Source: Acheta domesticus
Taxonomy: Eukaryota > Arthropoda > Insecta > Orthoptera > Gryllidae
Reading direction: 5' to 3'
DNA length: 64,000 bases
Assembly (NCBI GenBank): GCA_031308135.1
Contig: JAHLJT010008756.1
Coordinates: 130,322,997 to 130,386,996 of the forward strand
Shown: in pieces, positions 13,448 through 25,100 of the stretch
How the letters are laid out: each line of letters opens with the position of its first letter
Position numbering within the stretch: position 1 is the first letter of the stretch
The notes under the pieces: model-generated
What the model saw: the letters and a program-made list of their open reading frames with translations, nothing else
Database searches by the model: none
What the model was told of the DNA's origin: nothing
Made by a program: the position numbers and the translations under genes

Positions 13448-14149
13448 TGTAACCCGATAAGTTCCAGGGACGATAAGTTCCGCGACATTTTTTTCCGAAT
13501 ATTAGAACTGTCGATACGAAAGTTGTATGTCGTAGGTCTCCCAATCGAAGTGGGAAACATGTGTGGCGAGCCACTATTACTCCACACGGAAGGTTAGCGG
13601 CTTGCATCGGGAAGCATAAAATCTCGGCGGCACAACCACCAAAAAGTGCTGCCGCATGCAAGCGAGGGCCAATATATACGGGCCCCGCGGAGTCAGGAGC
13701 AGCAGACGGGACCAGGCAAGTCCCAGAAGCAACATGCGAGTCACATGGGAGTCAGAGGCGTATGTGAAAACTGTGAAACGACCTGCACCAGTACACCAGA
13801 AACGCTCTCCCATGATGACACGTTCGCAAAGCTCCGCCGCCGCCGCTGCTGTCGTCTTCGCCGCGCCTGGACCACGGAGTGATGGGGTAAGAGGCCACCA
13901 CCTCTGCGCTCGACTCCCTCTACATTCCCTCATCTTCTATCGTCCCCCCTCTCTCTCTCTCTCTCTCTCTCACTCTCTCATGTTAATGTAATAAATGGTG
14001 CATTGGTTGAAACAAGACTTCCCTTTGAGGAAACTGCCCTCCCTTTCCCCATCTCACTAAGATCTTCCAAGTCAACCACAGTACTCCAAAGTGACGCGCT
14101 GCCTCACGAATACGCTGAAGCCAGTCAGCTCCGAGGGTGGCACGTCACA
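13448..14149 (+). mobile_element. Possible LTR of a retrotransposon
   Basis: Starts TGTAACCCG and ends GTCACA. Inside it has a TATA-like ATATATA at about 13672 followed by an initiator-like TCAGGAGCAG about 20 bp on, a CT-rich tract (13948-13978), and AATAAA at about 13990. It is followed by TCTGGTGGCAGCGGGTGG, which looks like a tRNA primer-binding site. No second LTR copy and no gag/pol were found in the window, so it would be a solo or truncated element. Confidence 0.38.
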
Positions 14150-14520
14150 TCTGGTGGCAGCGGGTGGCCGCACCGTCACCATCCGGTGACAGTGGTGACC
14201 CGCACATCACACATGATACTAATGTTGTGCAACGTGTCGTAGTGTGGACGTGTCGCGAGACATAGTTCCGGGTCACGCCGATTCCAGTCTGCAGGTGTGC
14301 TTCAGATAGCCGTACCGTGGTGTTGTGTTCTGAGTTCGGTTCTTTTACAATGGAAACTATTCTAAAAACTGAAGATATGCACACCTTTCCTTGTCTTTGT
14401 GATGTGAAGTCTACCCAATATAAAAACAGACAAAAGGAGACAAGCAATGGAGTTTCTGGTAAAAAAATACCTATGTTGAACTACGAGATGGAGACATGGA
14501 TTCACAACATTAAATCATAA
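14150..14520 (+). other. Possible LTR-element leader with short ORF
   Basis: Region directly after the putative primer-binding site. It holds a short open frame (14317-14520, 67 codons) that I cannot assign. It could be leader DNA of the element starting at 13448. Confidence 0.2.
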
Positions 14521-16378
14521 TTAATGTGAGAGTACAAAACCATTCGAAATCCAAAAAGAACTCACTTTCCCTCCAAAATATCAAACTCTTTTTGTCACCA
14601 ACGTTTAATGTTTTTACTGCAAGGGATAGAATCGAGAGGAAGTACTCGTAGAAGCATGGACGGCAATGAAGACGAGGAAAGTCAGACAATTAAACGAGAG
14701 AACGAAACGAACAAATAACATATATTGTTTGCATAACATTGTGATTAGTGTAATATAACAAACCATACAAAATTTTAATCACAAGAAGCCACTACTGGTG
14801 GTTTCCATTTGCGATTTTGTTTTCTTGTAGTCATCTTAAATTTCCCCGCAATTCTCGATGCCATAATTGCTTGCAATATGTGCTGCATCACTAATATCAT
14901 TATTCATGTCACTGCTGAAGCAGCTGGGAATTTCTTTTTCTTTCATTTCATTTGATGAAAAATGCACGTTAATGGTAGAGAAGCAATTAGGAAACATCCT
15001 GCTGTATAATGGAATCTACCAATATTGTCAAACAAACGTCTTGAGTGCTTTCATTTGAAATAGTCACATGTTAAATTCATGCATTGTCATTAGAGTTGCA
15101 AAGGAATTCTTATTTTAAATATTTTAGATGATTTTATCCTATGTTTTGTTCTTGAAGTTTCATGTAATGTTGCAGCACCAATGATTTCTTCTGCACAGCG
15201 AGCGTCGAGGAAAGCTTCTTGTGGTTCCCGAAAACTTATTTTCCTCTGTCACCCTCAGGATAACGCAGACAATCACTCGAATGATTTTTCCGAAAACTCG
15301 ACGAAGATTTATATCTGTTTTCTTACGAATTATGACATTCATCATATATTGCTTGTTTCAATTACGAAATGAGAAGAAAAATAGCCAATACATCATTTCA
15401 GATATATAACATACTCATTTAGTTATTTTGTTTGAGACTATCTAATGTAACATCTTTATCATTGAAGAATGTAAAAGAATCGGCTACCGTCATTTTAATA
15501 CTAATCGGTCTTATTTACTACTTTATTTTTGACAAATCTGAATTAAAAACAATATTCTACTTAAATATCATGCCACCTAAAGGGAAATCCACGGGGTCAA
15601 AGCTCCACCATTTTCTGACTCCTCTCCCTTTGACGAAAGGTTTACTAATGCAATTAAATAAAGAGTTTTATTATATTTTCTCAAATGTACCCAGCAGAAT
15701 TTGACAGAAAACCATTGAATGCTGCAAGACTGAAGAAGAGAAAAAACAATCTTTTCTTGCACCATTATGAGTAGCCTCTACTGACAGCGATACCTTCCTG
15801 ACTTTTTGTCGACACGAAACTGGTTTTCTGAGAATAGACACACTGGTCTGGAATAACCTTTACGAGGACAAAATAAGTTAAATATCGTAGTTCGTCGACT
15901 CTGATTTAAATAATAGAATACAAGTAGATCTCAGTTTTATAATACTCCACATTTCGTGAACTTTAATGTTCATAGAACAATGATTAAAGTTCTAAACGAC
16001 CTTTTCGGCTGCATGATGTACAACAATATAGAGATAACGTACCATCAATGACAAAATTGAAAATTTAATGCAACTGCGATAATGTTAGGCCATAAGTTTC
16101 GGGCGCCTCTTGACATGGCGACTTAAAATTATTTTGCCATGATGCCCGTGATGAAATCACAACATCCATGATCCCTTCTTTGTTACATCAGCCATCAAAA
16201 TAGCATTGAAGTAGATGAATAACACGAGGCGCGAGATACGTGTACACGAGGCGATAATTTCATCTTACCAATAATTTTACTCTTCTTCACAGTAGAATAA
16301 AATGCTTATCAATACTCAAGGTATATATTTTTATTATCAACCGACATATGACTTTTGTTGGTCGTGATGTATCTGAAC
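14521..16378. other. AT-rich intergenic DNA, nothing recognised
   Basis: Several short ORFs overlap in different frames without recognisable protein features. No RNA gene or tandem repeat seen. Confidence 0.45.
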
Positions 16379-17272
16379 CAGTGGCGGATCCAGGGGGCCC
16401 ATGGTCCCCCTCAAAAAAGGCCTAGAGTTTTTCTTTGTTATCTTCTTTTATTTAGCAAAATCAATTTAAATATTAATTTTTGTTAAAACTACGTAATTAT
16501 TTAAACAATAATTCTGTACTGTATCATATACACATCTCAAAAATAGTATACAGTATAATACATACGTTTATTATTTAACAAAAAATAATAGATCCTTAGA
16601 AAGATATCCACAAGAAATCTAACAAAACAGTTTCCAAAACCAATTCAATAATTTTTCATTTCATTCTCTGAGTGATAGTGGATCCTAACATATGTATCTG
16701 ATTCGAAAAATAAACCTAAAATAATGCAGCTGGCATGATCGTGCGAAAATCTCTCCAACAAAACATCGACAAATAGTTTCTGAGAAGACATGCCACACAT
16801 GAGTTCGCGTTTGTCTCGTCGGAATGAATCAGGAAAACCAGTTTTCCCTACTTATAAGTCTAAAAACTTGTTTTCATAAATGTCTCATGAGTATGGTTGA
16901 AATGACGGTAGTGAGCGAAATAACATTAAAAGAAAAACAATGGGTTTAACTAAGTTAAGTTAATAGTTTAAGTTAATTATAATTTTCTCTTACTAATTAC
17001 ATAACTTTTTAAGTTGTTAGTAATGTTTTCCCAAAGTTGAAAATAAAGAGAATTAGTAATTTCAAGTAGTAATGCGTTTTGGTCGAAGTGGCCCAGTGAT
17101 GCCAGATGAAATCACGACAATGACTCGTAGCGTATCGTCTAGTGCTCTATCCTTTCATCGCTGGGTCCCATGCTCGAAATCTCGTCCATGCAGAATATGT
17201 GGAGCTCTAAACGGATTTGTGATTGGATTCGTCGCAATTCCCCCGTTTCACTCGTCTCTAAATCCGCCACCG
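16379..17272. mobile_element. Non-autonomous hAT-like element (about 0.9 kb)
   Basis: Left end CAGTGGCGGATCCAGG and right end AAATCCGCCACCG form an imperfect terminal inverted repeat of the CAGTGGCGGAT type common in hAT elements. The flanking octamers (ATCTGAAC and ACTAAAAT) do not match, so the target duplication has decayed or the ends are mis-set. No transposase frame was found inside. Confidence 0.5.
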
Positions 17273-17734
17273 ACTAAAATACAGTTATTCATTTTAATTA
17301 TGAAAGCGAAACTCTACGAAATTTACGTCAGTTTCATAACAAGTAAAAGTTTGTTTCCTAATAACTATGACCTATTAATTATTAACATCAGTCTATCACA
17401 TTGCTTATGATAATTATACAAATATATTATATGCTTTTCATGTAATGTCGTATTAGTATTTAAACACACAAATACACGCGTGAAAAGAGTAATATTTTGG
17501 AATATTTACGAAAAGGTTGATAAATCATACGCTATTCATAACATACATCGTATTACAATAGTCACTTTTTACAGTTTATTACACTACGAGAGAATTATAA
17601 CATGTATAAGTGTCCAATATAGTAAACTCTGTGGTGGCAGCTGAAATTGTGTGGTATTCCATGATGAATTTCAAGGATAAGGAGGTATCAACCACAATAA
17701 AGGATGAAATTTTGTAATATTTAGAAAATTTCGT
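17273..17734. other. AT-rich DNA, nothing recognised
   Basis: No ORF or repeat of note was found between the hAT-like right end and the ribozyme-like motif. Confidence 0.45.
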
Positions 17735-17772
17735 CAAACATGTTTCGGGAGTGTTTTTCCCATCATCAGTGA
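17735..17772 (-). ncRNA. Hammerhead-ribozyme-like core
   Basis: Read on the minus strand: GTCA then CTGATGA, stem II GGGA...TCCC with an A-rich loop, GAAAC, the self-complementary ACATGT as a minimal stem III, then GTT and TGAC. The TGAC pairs with the leading GTCA as stem I. The order and spacing fit the hammerhead core (CUGANGA, GAAA, NUH). Penelope-like elements are known to carry hammerheads with very short stem III. I see no RT nearby, so this may be a relic of such an element. Activity is not shown. Confidence 0.5.
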
Positions 17773-18619
17773 CTACAATAGAAAATCAGTACAAAGTAAG
17801 CAAATGAAAATTACCAATGTACATAAACATATAGAGCTTGAAAACTAATTAATTAAGGTACTGTTTGTGTTATGTTTTCAAATAAATAAGTCAAATATAT
17901 AGTGATGCGTGTGATGTTGCGCTGTCCGTCTGCGGACTGGCTGAGCCCTGCGCTAGCAAACACGGTCTAATGCGCGTAGAGAACGAAAGAATTTGTTTAT
18001 GTATACCAACATTATTAACCAAATTTTATGGCATGGAAATTCGTACAGAAAGTGGAGGATTATGAAACGTGTCCAATAAAATTACAAAATTACATACATC
18101 AGTTGCCGGTCGTTCGGCGTTTTATTTACACATAAACTAGAGAAGAATATAATAAAGGAACACGTTATAGCAATTAAGACAAATTAAACTACTTAAAATA
18201 CGAATTAATATATAAAAATTGATCGTACAATTTGAAACATTGGTGAAAGAGAAGCGAGGATTTGTAGAAACTGTAGTTTCATTTGTAGTGACAGTTTTGG
18301 TAGGTTCCCCTGCATCTGATCATCTCCACCAGATACAATTGTCGTGGCGATTATAAATGTATTACCCACTAGCTCCTCAATGTACTGTTCTGCCACAGAA
18401 TATGAACGCCATCCTTCGGGGTGTTTAAGAGAGGTTACGTTACCTACAAGATCAACCAGGATTGGGGAACAAGTTTTGAAACTAGTGTCCCGAGTACTTA
18501 TCCGCGTTGGGTGTATTAAAATATTTCGCAATGTCAAAGGCAAACAACATTAGCAATCGAGATCGTGTAAGAAACAACACTTTCGCTCACAGAATATTCT
18601 TAGAGGACCACTAGTAAAA
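17773..18619. other. Intergenic DNA, nothing recognised
   Basis: Two overlapping opposite-strand ORFs (18205-18553) lack recognisable features and are treated as chance. Confidence 0.4.
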
Positions 18620-18815
18620 ATGATTACAGAAAAGAGGACAAATACGACAGAAGGGACACACAAGTGGGTATATAAAAGGGACATGGGTACAAAGCGGACA
18701 AAAGGGACAAACGGGACGAAAGTGACAGAAAGGAAGAATGAAAAAAGAGCAGAAACAGGAAATGGAAACAGAAAAAAATGGCAGAATGGACAAAATGTCA
18801 GTAAGGCGTTCTAAA
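18620..18815. repeat. Degenerate purine-rich GGGACAAA-type repeat
   Basis: Loose tandem variants of GGGACAAA/GGGACGAAA (for example AAAAGGGACATGGG, AAAGGGACAAACGGGACGAAA) make one strand almost all purine. It is low complexity and non-coding in my view. Confidence 0.55.
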
Positions 18816-19160
18816 ATGTAGACAATACATGCTTTTATTTTTGCTTGCAGGGTTTGCCCTTCTCAGCCTGTCGGCTACAAGTCGCAATCCTTCCTTCTCG
18901 GAAAATAAAAGGTCACTTTTACCCCTCGTATCATAAATAACCTTTTTCTAATTTTTTATACGATCATAGTAAAATGCTTTTTTTAAATTTTATTAATTTT
19001 ATTTTACATTTACAGAGTACAACGTTCAGCCGTGAGGCTCTTCAGTTGAATGGCCGAGCAACTTTGTATCAGAATAGTCTGAAGGGGGTAACTTCTTGTT
19101 ATTTCCCTGATAGTGATTTCATGTGTAGTACATTCAACCAGGGTTATTGCGAGGGAATTG

Positions 19161-19600
19161 TTAGAGCAATGACAGGATTAAAAAGGAAATACCATTGGAG
19201 GGACAGGTAATTCCTAGAAATGTTCTTGCCTTATCTAATGTCAGAGTGATTGAAGGAAAATATGGAAAGGGAGTCTGTTTCTTAGGCGGGAGAGTGGGAC
19301 CTGATCGGTTCCTATTTCGTAAATGACTGCTCCTTGTACATTTTAAATTATTGAAAAAATTATGTGCCAGCTTTGTAATAAAGGAAGTCATTGGTTCTAT
19401 TGCAAGATCGTAGTCAAGGGTCTTATTGCTGGCAAACCAGGGGGCAATTACTGTTATTTTTAAAATTTTATTTTGGAAGATTTGTAACTTATTTATTGTG
19501 GTTGGGGCAGCTGAAATCCAAACAGGGCATGCGTAGGTTAATATTGCCCGAAGAATAGATTTGCAGATGGTAGAAGTGCAATGAATTTTAGTAAAATGCC
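19161..19600 (-). mobile_element. LINE reverse transcriptase C-terminal fragment (Jockey-like)
   Basis: The minus strand reads SILRAILTYACPVWISAAPT, then NKLQIFQNKILKITVIAPWF, then LAIEPMTSFITKLAHNFFNN. This is the usual order of the region after the RT domain in Jockey-type LINEs (Y-G/A-x-P-W, followed by L-x-x-x-Q-N-K-x-L-R). Only the C-terminal end is present, with no catalytic motif, so it is a 5'-truncated copy. Confidence 0.72.
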
Positions 19601-20050
19601 TGCGTCGCGTCGTCCGAGGTCTTTGCGCGCGTGGGTCGCGTTCCAGAGCACTGTGCGGCGCTCGCGGCGCGGGGCGGGGAGGGGCGGGGCGGGGAGGGGC
19701 GGGGCGGGGAGGGGCGGGGCGGGGCGGGGCGGTGCGCTGGCCGAGCCGACGGCGGAGGCCTCCGCGAGGAGGAAAGGCCGCTCAGCAAGGCCACCTTTGA
19801 GGGGGAGGGGGAATGGTCGGTGCAGCAGAGGCGCAGCCGGCGCAGTCGGCCGTGCGTAGCGCCGCGCGTCGGTTGTTTCCGTCTGTGCCAGGCTCCGTTT
19901 CCAGCGCCCTTGTTACTCTGCGCGCCGCGCAGAGCCTTGCAACTCTCCATCAAAACCGGAGACGAAGCTGCAGGGTGCTACTGTAGGTGGCGCTGGTGTC
20001 GTAGGTTACAGCTGCAGGTTAGGCTCGACCGTAAAAAACTCCCGCCATAA
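19601..20050. promoter_or_regulatory. GC/CpG-rich block upstream of receptor gene A
   Basis: Abrupt GC-rich, CpG-dense stretch in otherwise AT-rich DNA, 1.8-2.2 kb before the start codon at 21837. It includes a run of GGGGCGGGG/GGGGAGGGG units (19672-19733) with many consensus GC boxes and strong G-quadruplex potential on the plus strand. The four overlapping ORFs here are GC-driven. Whether it is the promoter of gene A is inference from position only. Confidence 0.4.
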
Positions 20051-21239
20051 AAATTGTCTAATTAGTCAGAAATACGAAAAGTGTCTTCTAGATGCTCAAT
20101 TATTCATAATATAAACATGTAAGAAACCCGTGAAGAAAGCGCGAACATCGACGCGGTCTTTTGTATTATTACGCGCCTGCTTGCGTCTCGCGAACTTTCG
20201 TAGTCACGTATCGTTGGCACCAGTTCGTATTTTAGTTCGGTTGAGAAGGTGATGCTGGAGAGCGCGCCAGTGTAATGGTCTCCACCACGTTATTTGGGAG
20301 TTGAAAAGCCCTTTCGCCACACGCCGGCGGGCGTCGAAGGGGATTGCAGTTCAGCAGCCTTCCACTTGGGTGCGTTGGTGATTGCTTGCTTTGGAGCATT
20401 TAGATTTCCCGAGCTTTGGTGTAACAATCCGTTCGGTGTGTCGAAGATCTGTGGTGGAATTGCGTGTACTAACAAGGTATCTCTACTTGCCTCGTCTTAT
20501 GCTTGCTTTTCAACTATTGTAGTTGTGAATGATCTAGCTGAAACATAATCATCAGATACAAGTGAGTATTAAATAGGGTCGTATTCAGATTCATTTTTAG
20601 TGAACGGATGTCGATTCTACTCAAATCGTTGGTGGATAAGTGCGATTTCGTCTACGCTGTGGGTATTTCTTTCATTCACATGTGTGTATGTATGTGTGGT
20701 ATTGCGACGGACGTTACATTGTGCTGATTAAACGTCAAGAGAGCTCTGAAGTTTGCAAGTTATTCGTCCCTTTTCTTTGTAGATAAGCTTTTCTTATTCC
20801 ACTTTTGTATGACTCATTCCCCAACTGCGATCTAACTGCGTTTAAGGATCCATTGTTTGACAAACTGCAACTACTCCAGCTCAGTTTAACGTAAAACATC
20901 CTGTTTATTCCCGAAACAAGCGCCGAAAAGTCTCCAGAGATGTCTCACTGTCTATAGCGTTGTTCTAAAAAGTTACTGAGGCGCCGTAGTAGAAGTATAA
21001 TAGTCATGGTGGCGTTCTGGGCGACTGACGGTAAAGCAACCAGTGTCTAGTGTGTGGTGTAGTGTTACCTGAGGGAGAGAAATGTTCATGGCCTGTCGAA
21101 CATGTGACTCAGTGTAAAACGCTCTCTTTAATCCCCAAACTCCAAGCCGAGGTAGCCCCTCACGTGTTTTATTATCATTCAAGAAACATCTATGGGTAAG
21201 CCGTGATGGTTGAAGAAAAATAAGTAATGATGGAACGAG
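20051..21239. other. Upstream region of gene A, possible 5' UTR or intron
   Basis: Moderate GC with no coding signal I trust. A GT donor-like AACAAGGTATCT sits at about 20472-20483, so a noncoding first exon ending there is conceivable, but no acceptor pair can be proved. Confidence 0.25.
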
Positions 21240-21805
21240 TGTGCGCTTTACCGCAAAGAAATCCGACCACCGACCTTCAGGCCGAAGTAGCCCGCTAAGT
21301 GTTTCAGTGAAGTGCTTGGTAATTGTCTCTTCTATGATGCCGTGACAGTGAGCAACGATGACGGTGCAAGTAGGCGACGTACTGCCAACGAATCCAACCC
21401 TCGACCCTCAATTGCATTAGAGTAAAGTGCGTAGTCGTTGTGTCTCCCGAGGAGCAGTAACAGTGAGCAGTGATAGCGGGGCGAGCAACCCTCGACCCCC
21501 AAGTGCTTTGAAGTGCGTAGTTACTGTGTCTCCCGAGGAGCAGTGGCAGTGAGCAGTGATAGCGGGGCGAGCAACCCTCGACCCTCAAGTGCTTTAGAGT
21601 TAAGTGCGTAGTTACTGTGTCTCCCGAGGAGCAGTGGCAGTGAGCAGTGATAGCGGGGCGAGCAACCCTCGACCTTCAAGTGCTTCAGAGTTAAGTGCGT
21701 AGTTACTGTGTCTCCCGAGGAGCAGTGGCAGTGAGCAGTGATAGCGGGGCGAGCAACCCTCGACCTTCAAGTGCTGTAGTTACTGTGTCTCCCGAGGAGC
21801 AGTGA
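21240..21805 (+). repeat. 91-bp tandem repeat abutting the start codon of gene A
   Basis: Three clean units begin (CTCGACC) at 21577, 21668 and 21759, exactly 91 bp apart. More diverged units lie at about 21270-21576 and a truncated unit runs to about 30 bp before the ATG. Each unit contains CTCCCGAGGAGCAGTG, GCAGTGAGCAGTG and GCGGGGCGAGCAACC. The last segment before the ATG (GGGGCGCTGAGGGCGAGC) looks like a diverged unit end, so the start-codon edge may be the parent of the array. It is probably 5' UTR. Confidence 0.85.
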
Positions 21806-21836
21806 CGGTGATGCGTGCGGGGCGCTGAGGGCGAGC

Positions 21837-22189
21837 ATGGGCACGCGGCGGGGCGGGGGCGGGGGCGGGTGCGCGGGCGCGGCGCTGCTGCTGTGGTGCG
21901 CCGTCGTCGGGGGTTTGGAGGCGCGGCCGGCGTCGCGGGACGCGAGCAAGTGCTGCGAGCGCGGCTTCCAGCTGCACAGGGACGAGGCCCGCTGCGTGCC
22001 CCGCCCCGGCGCCGACCCCGCCCACGCAGACGCCCCCGACGCCGACGCCGACGAGTGGGAGCTGCTGCGCCCGCCCATGCGCGACGCCGACGCCTACTGG
22101 CTGCCGCCCGCGCTGCGACACACGCCCGTCCTCGCCAGCTACGACGCCCTCGACACCGCCCACCACGCTCACAAGATGCCTTCCTACAG
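21837..22189 (+). CDS. Gene A exon 1: signal peptide and first Cys module
   Basis: ATG at 21837, then a Gly-rich start and a hydrophobic core CAGAALLLWCAVVGGLEA typical of a secretory signal. It is followed by SKCCERGFQL (first CC module) and a D/A-rich spacer ending in YWLPPALRHT. It ends at the donor CAG|GTCAGT in phase 2 (AG carried to exon 2). If this donor is skipped the frame runs on through the 44-bp array to 23390. Confidence 0.8.
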
Positions 22190-25100
22190 GTCAGTCATGC
22201 CGCCCACCACGCCCTCAAGCTCCCTTCCTTCAGGCCAGTCATGCCTCCCACCACGCCCTCAAGCTCCCTTCCTTCAGGCCAGTCATGCCTCCCACCACGC
22301 CCTCAAGCTCCCTTCCTTCAGGCCAGTCATGCCTCCCACCACGCCCTCAAGCTCCCTTCCTTCAGGCCAGTCATGCCTCCCACCACGCCCTCAAGCTCCC
22401 TTCCTTCAGGCCAGTCATGCCTCCCACCACGCCCTCAAGCTCCCTTCCTTCAGGCCAGTCATGCCTCCCACCACGCCCTCAAGCTCCCTTCCTTCAGGCC
22501 AGTCATGCCTCCCACCACGCCCTCAAGCTCCCTTCCTTCAGGCCAGTCATGCCTCCCACCACGCCCTCAAGCTCCCTTCCTTCAGGCCAGTCATGCCTCC
22601 CACCACGCCCTCAAGCTCCCTTCCTACAGGCCAGTCATGCCTCCCACCACGCCCTCAAGCTCCCTTCCTTCAGGCCAGTCATGCCTCCCACCACGCCCTC
22701 AAGCTCCCTTCCTTCAGGCCAGTCATGCCTCCCACCACGCCCTCAAGCTCCCTTCCTTCAGGCCATTCATGCCTCCCACCACGCCCTCAAGCTCCCTTCC
22801 TTCAGGCCAGTCATGCCGCCCACCACGCCCTCAAGCTCCCTTCTTTCTGGTCAGTCTCATTGGTCACCACACTCGCAAGCTCTCTTCCTTCAGGTCAGTC
22901 TCACCGCCCACCACGCCCACAAGCTCCCTTCCTTCAGGTGAGTCACACCGTCCACCACGCCCACAAGCTCCCTTCCTTCAGGTCAGTCACACCGCCCACC
23001 ACGCCCATAAGCTCCCTTCCTTCAGGTCAGTCACACCGTCCACCACGCCCACAAGCTCCCTTCCTTCAGGCCAGTCATGCCTCCCACCACGCCCTCAAGC
23101 TCCCTTCCTTCAGGCCAGTCATGCCTCCCACCACGCCCTCAAGCTCCCTTCCTTCAGGCCAGTCATGCCTCCCACCACGCCCTCAAGCTCCCTTCCTTCA
23201 GGCCATTCATGCCTCCCACCACGCCCTCAAGCTCCCTTCCTTCAGGCCAGTCATGCCGCCCACCACGCCCTCAAGCTCCCTTCTTTCTGGTCAGTCTCAT
23301 TGGTCACCACACTCGCAAGCTCTCTTCCTTCAGGTCAGTCTCACCGCCCACCACGCCCACAAGCTCCCTTCAGGTCAGTCGTGTTCGTAATGGCCTTCGT
23401 AGTCCATTCAATAATTAAAGCGACAAATTGTTCTGGAGAAAAAACAGTTATTAGGACAAGTTTGATAATTTTAGAACTTTACATTGGCATCACTGGTTGA
23501 GACCTGGCCATCTGGGGGATCACCGCTGCTGTGTTCATAATCTCAAAATAAAGTTGAACGATGGTGAAAGCACTTGAAAATTACATATTGGTTAATAACG
23601 GTCTGTGATACTTTCTTTATTTGCTGAAGGTACCAGGGTATGGTCGAAGTGGTAAGAATGACGAGAATTTTTACAACTGGATAGAACAGTTCAAAAGTGG
23701 TTGAGACTCAGTGACTGACAAACACTGTTCTGGTCGCATCAGCAGGAATATGTTTAGGGGTAATATGAGTTAGGAGGTAATGCCTTATTCCCCTTACAGC
23801 CCCGATTTAGTACCATCTGGATTCCATGTTTTTGGTCCAATGAAGGAGGCATTTCGAGGAAAGAAGTTCCAGGATAACGAGGATGTTAGAACGTTTGTGG
23901 GAAATTGGTCTTTGCAGCCGCTATAAAAAAATACTAGCAAACCCTTTGGGACAAATGCATCAATGTTGGTGGGGATTATATTAAGAAAGTAAAAAAAAGT
24001 CATGTTTCGTCAAACATTTATTTCTCCAGGCCAATTTGTTTCTTTAAATATTGAATGCGCCTCGAACAATCTGCGTCTTTACGTAAACAATATGTAGAGA
24101 ACCTATGTAGACACAGGTATGATTTTTGCGGTGAGAAGAAGGTAGACTAATGGGATCTTACGGTGTGCGCAACATATTTCTGCGCACAGAGATATTTCCG
24201 AAATACATTGAGACAGAATTGTGCAAAAATTACTAGTGTAACAGATGAAAGTCAAATATAAATTTAAATTAAAGGAACATTATTGGTACAATATATATTA
24301 TGAATTTTTATACATCATTTTATGTGTTTTTGTTGACCTTTTTGTATCATACCTAAGAATTCTCTGATTTTTCTTAACTTGTGATGTAATTTTCCGCTCA
24401 ACTGTTTCAGGTTGCGTCATCTCGGCTATTCTCAGCGAGTGGAGGCGAAGCCCAAAACAGTGGAACGCTTCCTCAAGGTCAACTCCACCGCCCGCCGCTT
24501 CGAGCTGGACGCCTTCAAGGGGCGAGTGGCGCTCAGCACCGTCAGGCGCCAAACCTTCTGCTTCGACGCGACGGACGACCCGCGCATGCCACACGTCATC
24601 TTCACTACTGTCGAGCTGCGGTCGGTGGCCAAGTGCTGCGCCAAGGGGTACCAACTCAACCAGAAAGCGGAGGCGTGCGAAGAAAGACAGACAATGAGGA
24701 AAGGCGACAACGCGACGGAGGAGATCATCGACCCCTTCGTCGACCCAAAAGCGGCGGACTGGCTGCCGCGCAAGATGCTCAACACGGTGATCGTAGCGGT
24801 GTACCGGAAGCAGCAACAGCAACTGCTGCGTTGGAACGTGGCCGTGGACGCCAACTCCGTGGTGGGGCTGAACCTGGACGACGACGACGATGACGACTAC
24901 GAGGACGAGGCGGGCCAGCCCAAGGCTGCCGCGACCGGCGAGGACGGCTCCAAGCCGCAGTGGGAGCTGCGCGAGGACGGAGCGGGCTTCTCTGTGCGCG
25001 TGCGCGGTCCCTCTCGCACCGGAAGTGCGGTGGAGGGCGTGGCCGCCGAGTTCTGCTTCGACACGACGGCCGAGGGGCCTCTGCCTCGCCGGATGATGCT

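Noticed and set aside
14003..14520. Host gene from overlapping ORFs
   Set aside because: No recognisable domain; better explained as leader of a possible LTR element.
21815..23500. 561-codon and 517-codon Pro/Ser/His-rich ORFs
   Set aside because: Products of a 44-bp repeat without stops. Only the first 353 nt from ATG 21837 fit the receptor gene, by phase and donor site; read-through is kept only as a hypothesis.
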